NCBI GenBank assembly: GCA_002426275.1
Contig: DIPB01000153.1
Coordinates: 1,057-6,551 of the forward strand
Reading direction: 5' to 3'
Length of the DNA: 5,495 bases
Source of the DNA: Firmicutes bacterium UBA5499
Lineage (GTDB): Bacteria > Bacillota > DTU084
Position 1 is the stretch's first letter. Each line of letters begins with the position of its first letter. Below are positions 5,461-5,495 of this stretch, in pieces. The position numbers and the translations under genes are program-made. A model generated the notes under the pieces. It ran no database searches. It worked only from the letters and a program-made list of their open reading frames with translations, and was not told the origin of the DNA.

Positions 5461-5495
5461 CTCCGCTTTTCTCCTCTCACACCGTTATCAGTAGC

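Overview
The window looks like chromosomal DNA of a member of the Bacillota, probably in the Clostridia/Negativicutes range. The pointers are strong purine-rich Shine-Dalgarno sites before every gene, a near-consensus CcpA (cre) site, PstS as a lipoprotein, and roughly even base composition. This placement is inference from gene content and signals; I cannot name a genus.

Layout. The left half reads leftward. A rhamnulokinase gene (rhaB, 1977 to 511) is followed after only 12 bases by the 5' end of typA/bipA (498 to the left edge), which encodes a ribosome-associated GTPase. The typA Shine-Dalgarno overlaps the rhaB stop, so the two are probably co-transcribed and may be translationally coupled. 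Divergent from rhaB, an AraC-family regulator (2135-2971) is followed 94 bases later by a family 4 glycosidase of the MelA alpha-galactosidase type (3066-4364). The glycosidase has its own -10 box, a cre-like site over the transcription start, and a strong intrinsic terminator (4364-4394).

The last gene (4501-5394) encodes a lipoprotein of the PstS phosphate-binding family with its own promoter region and terminator. Its two halves are in swapped order. The segment that is normally C-terminal (SREEGSGTR motif through GYISV) comes directly after the lipoprotein signal, and the segment that is normally N-terminal (AGSSSV through the TGEVAKW motif) comes last. The protein is of full family length and keeps all the recognisable ligand motifs, so it reads as a circularly permuted, probably functional PstS rather than a broken gene. 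This is the most interesting item in the window.

How the parts fit. The AraC-type regulator sits between rhaB and the glycosidase gene and probably controls one or both. An 11-base motif (AAAATCrTAAG) occurs once in each of their promoter regions, upstream of or overlapping the -35 position and in the direction of transcription, which suggests co-regulation. No transporter, rhamnose isomerase or rhamnulose-phosphate aldolase is in the window, so the substrate linking the kinase and the glycosidase is open. The PstS gene appears to be a separate unit, possibly phosphate-controlled through Pho-box-like repeats.
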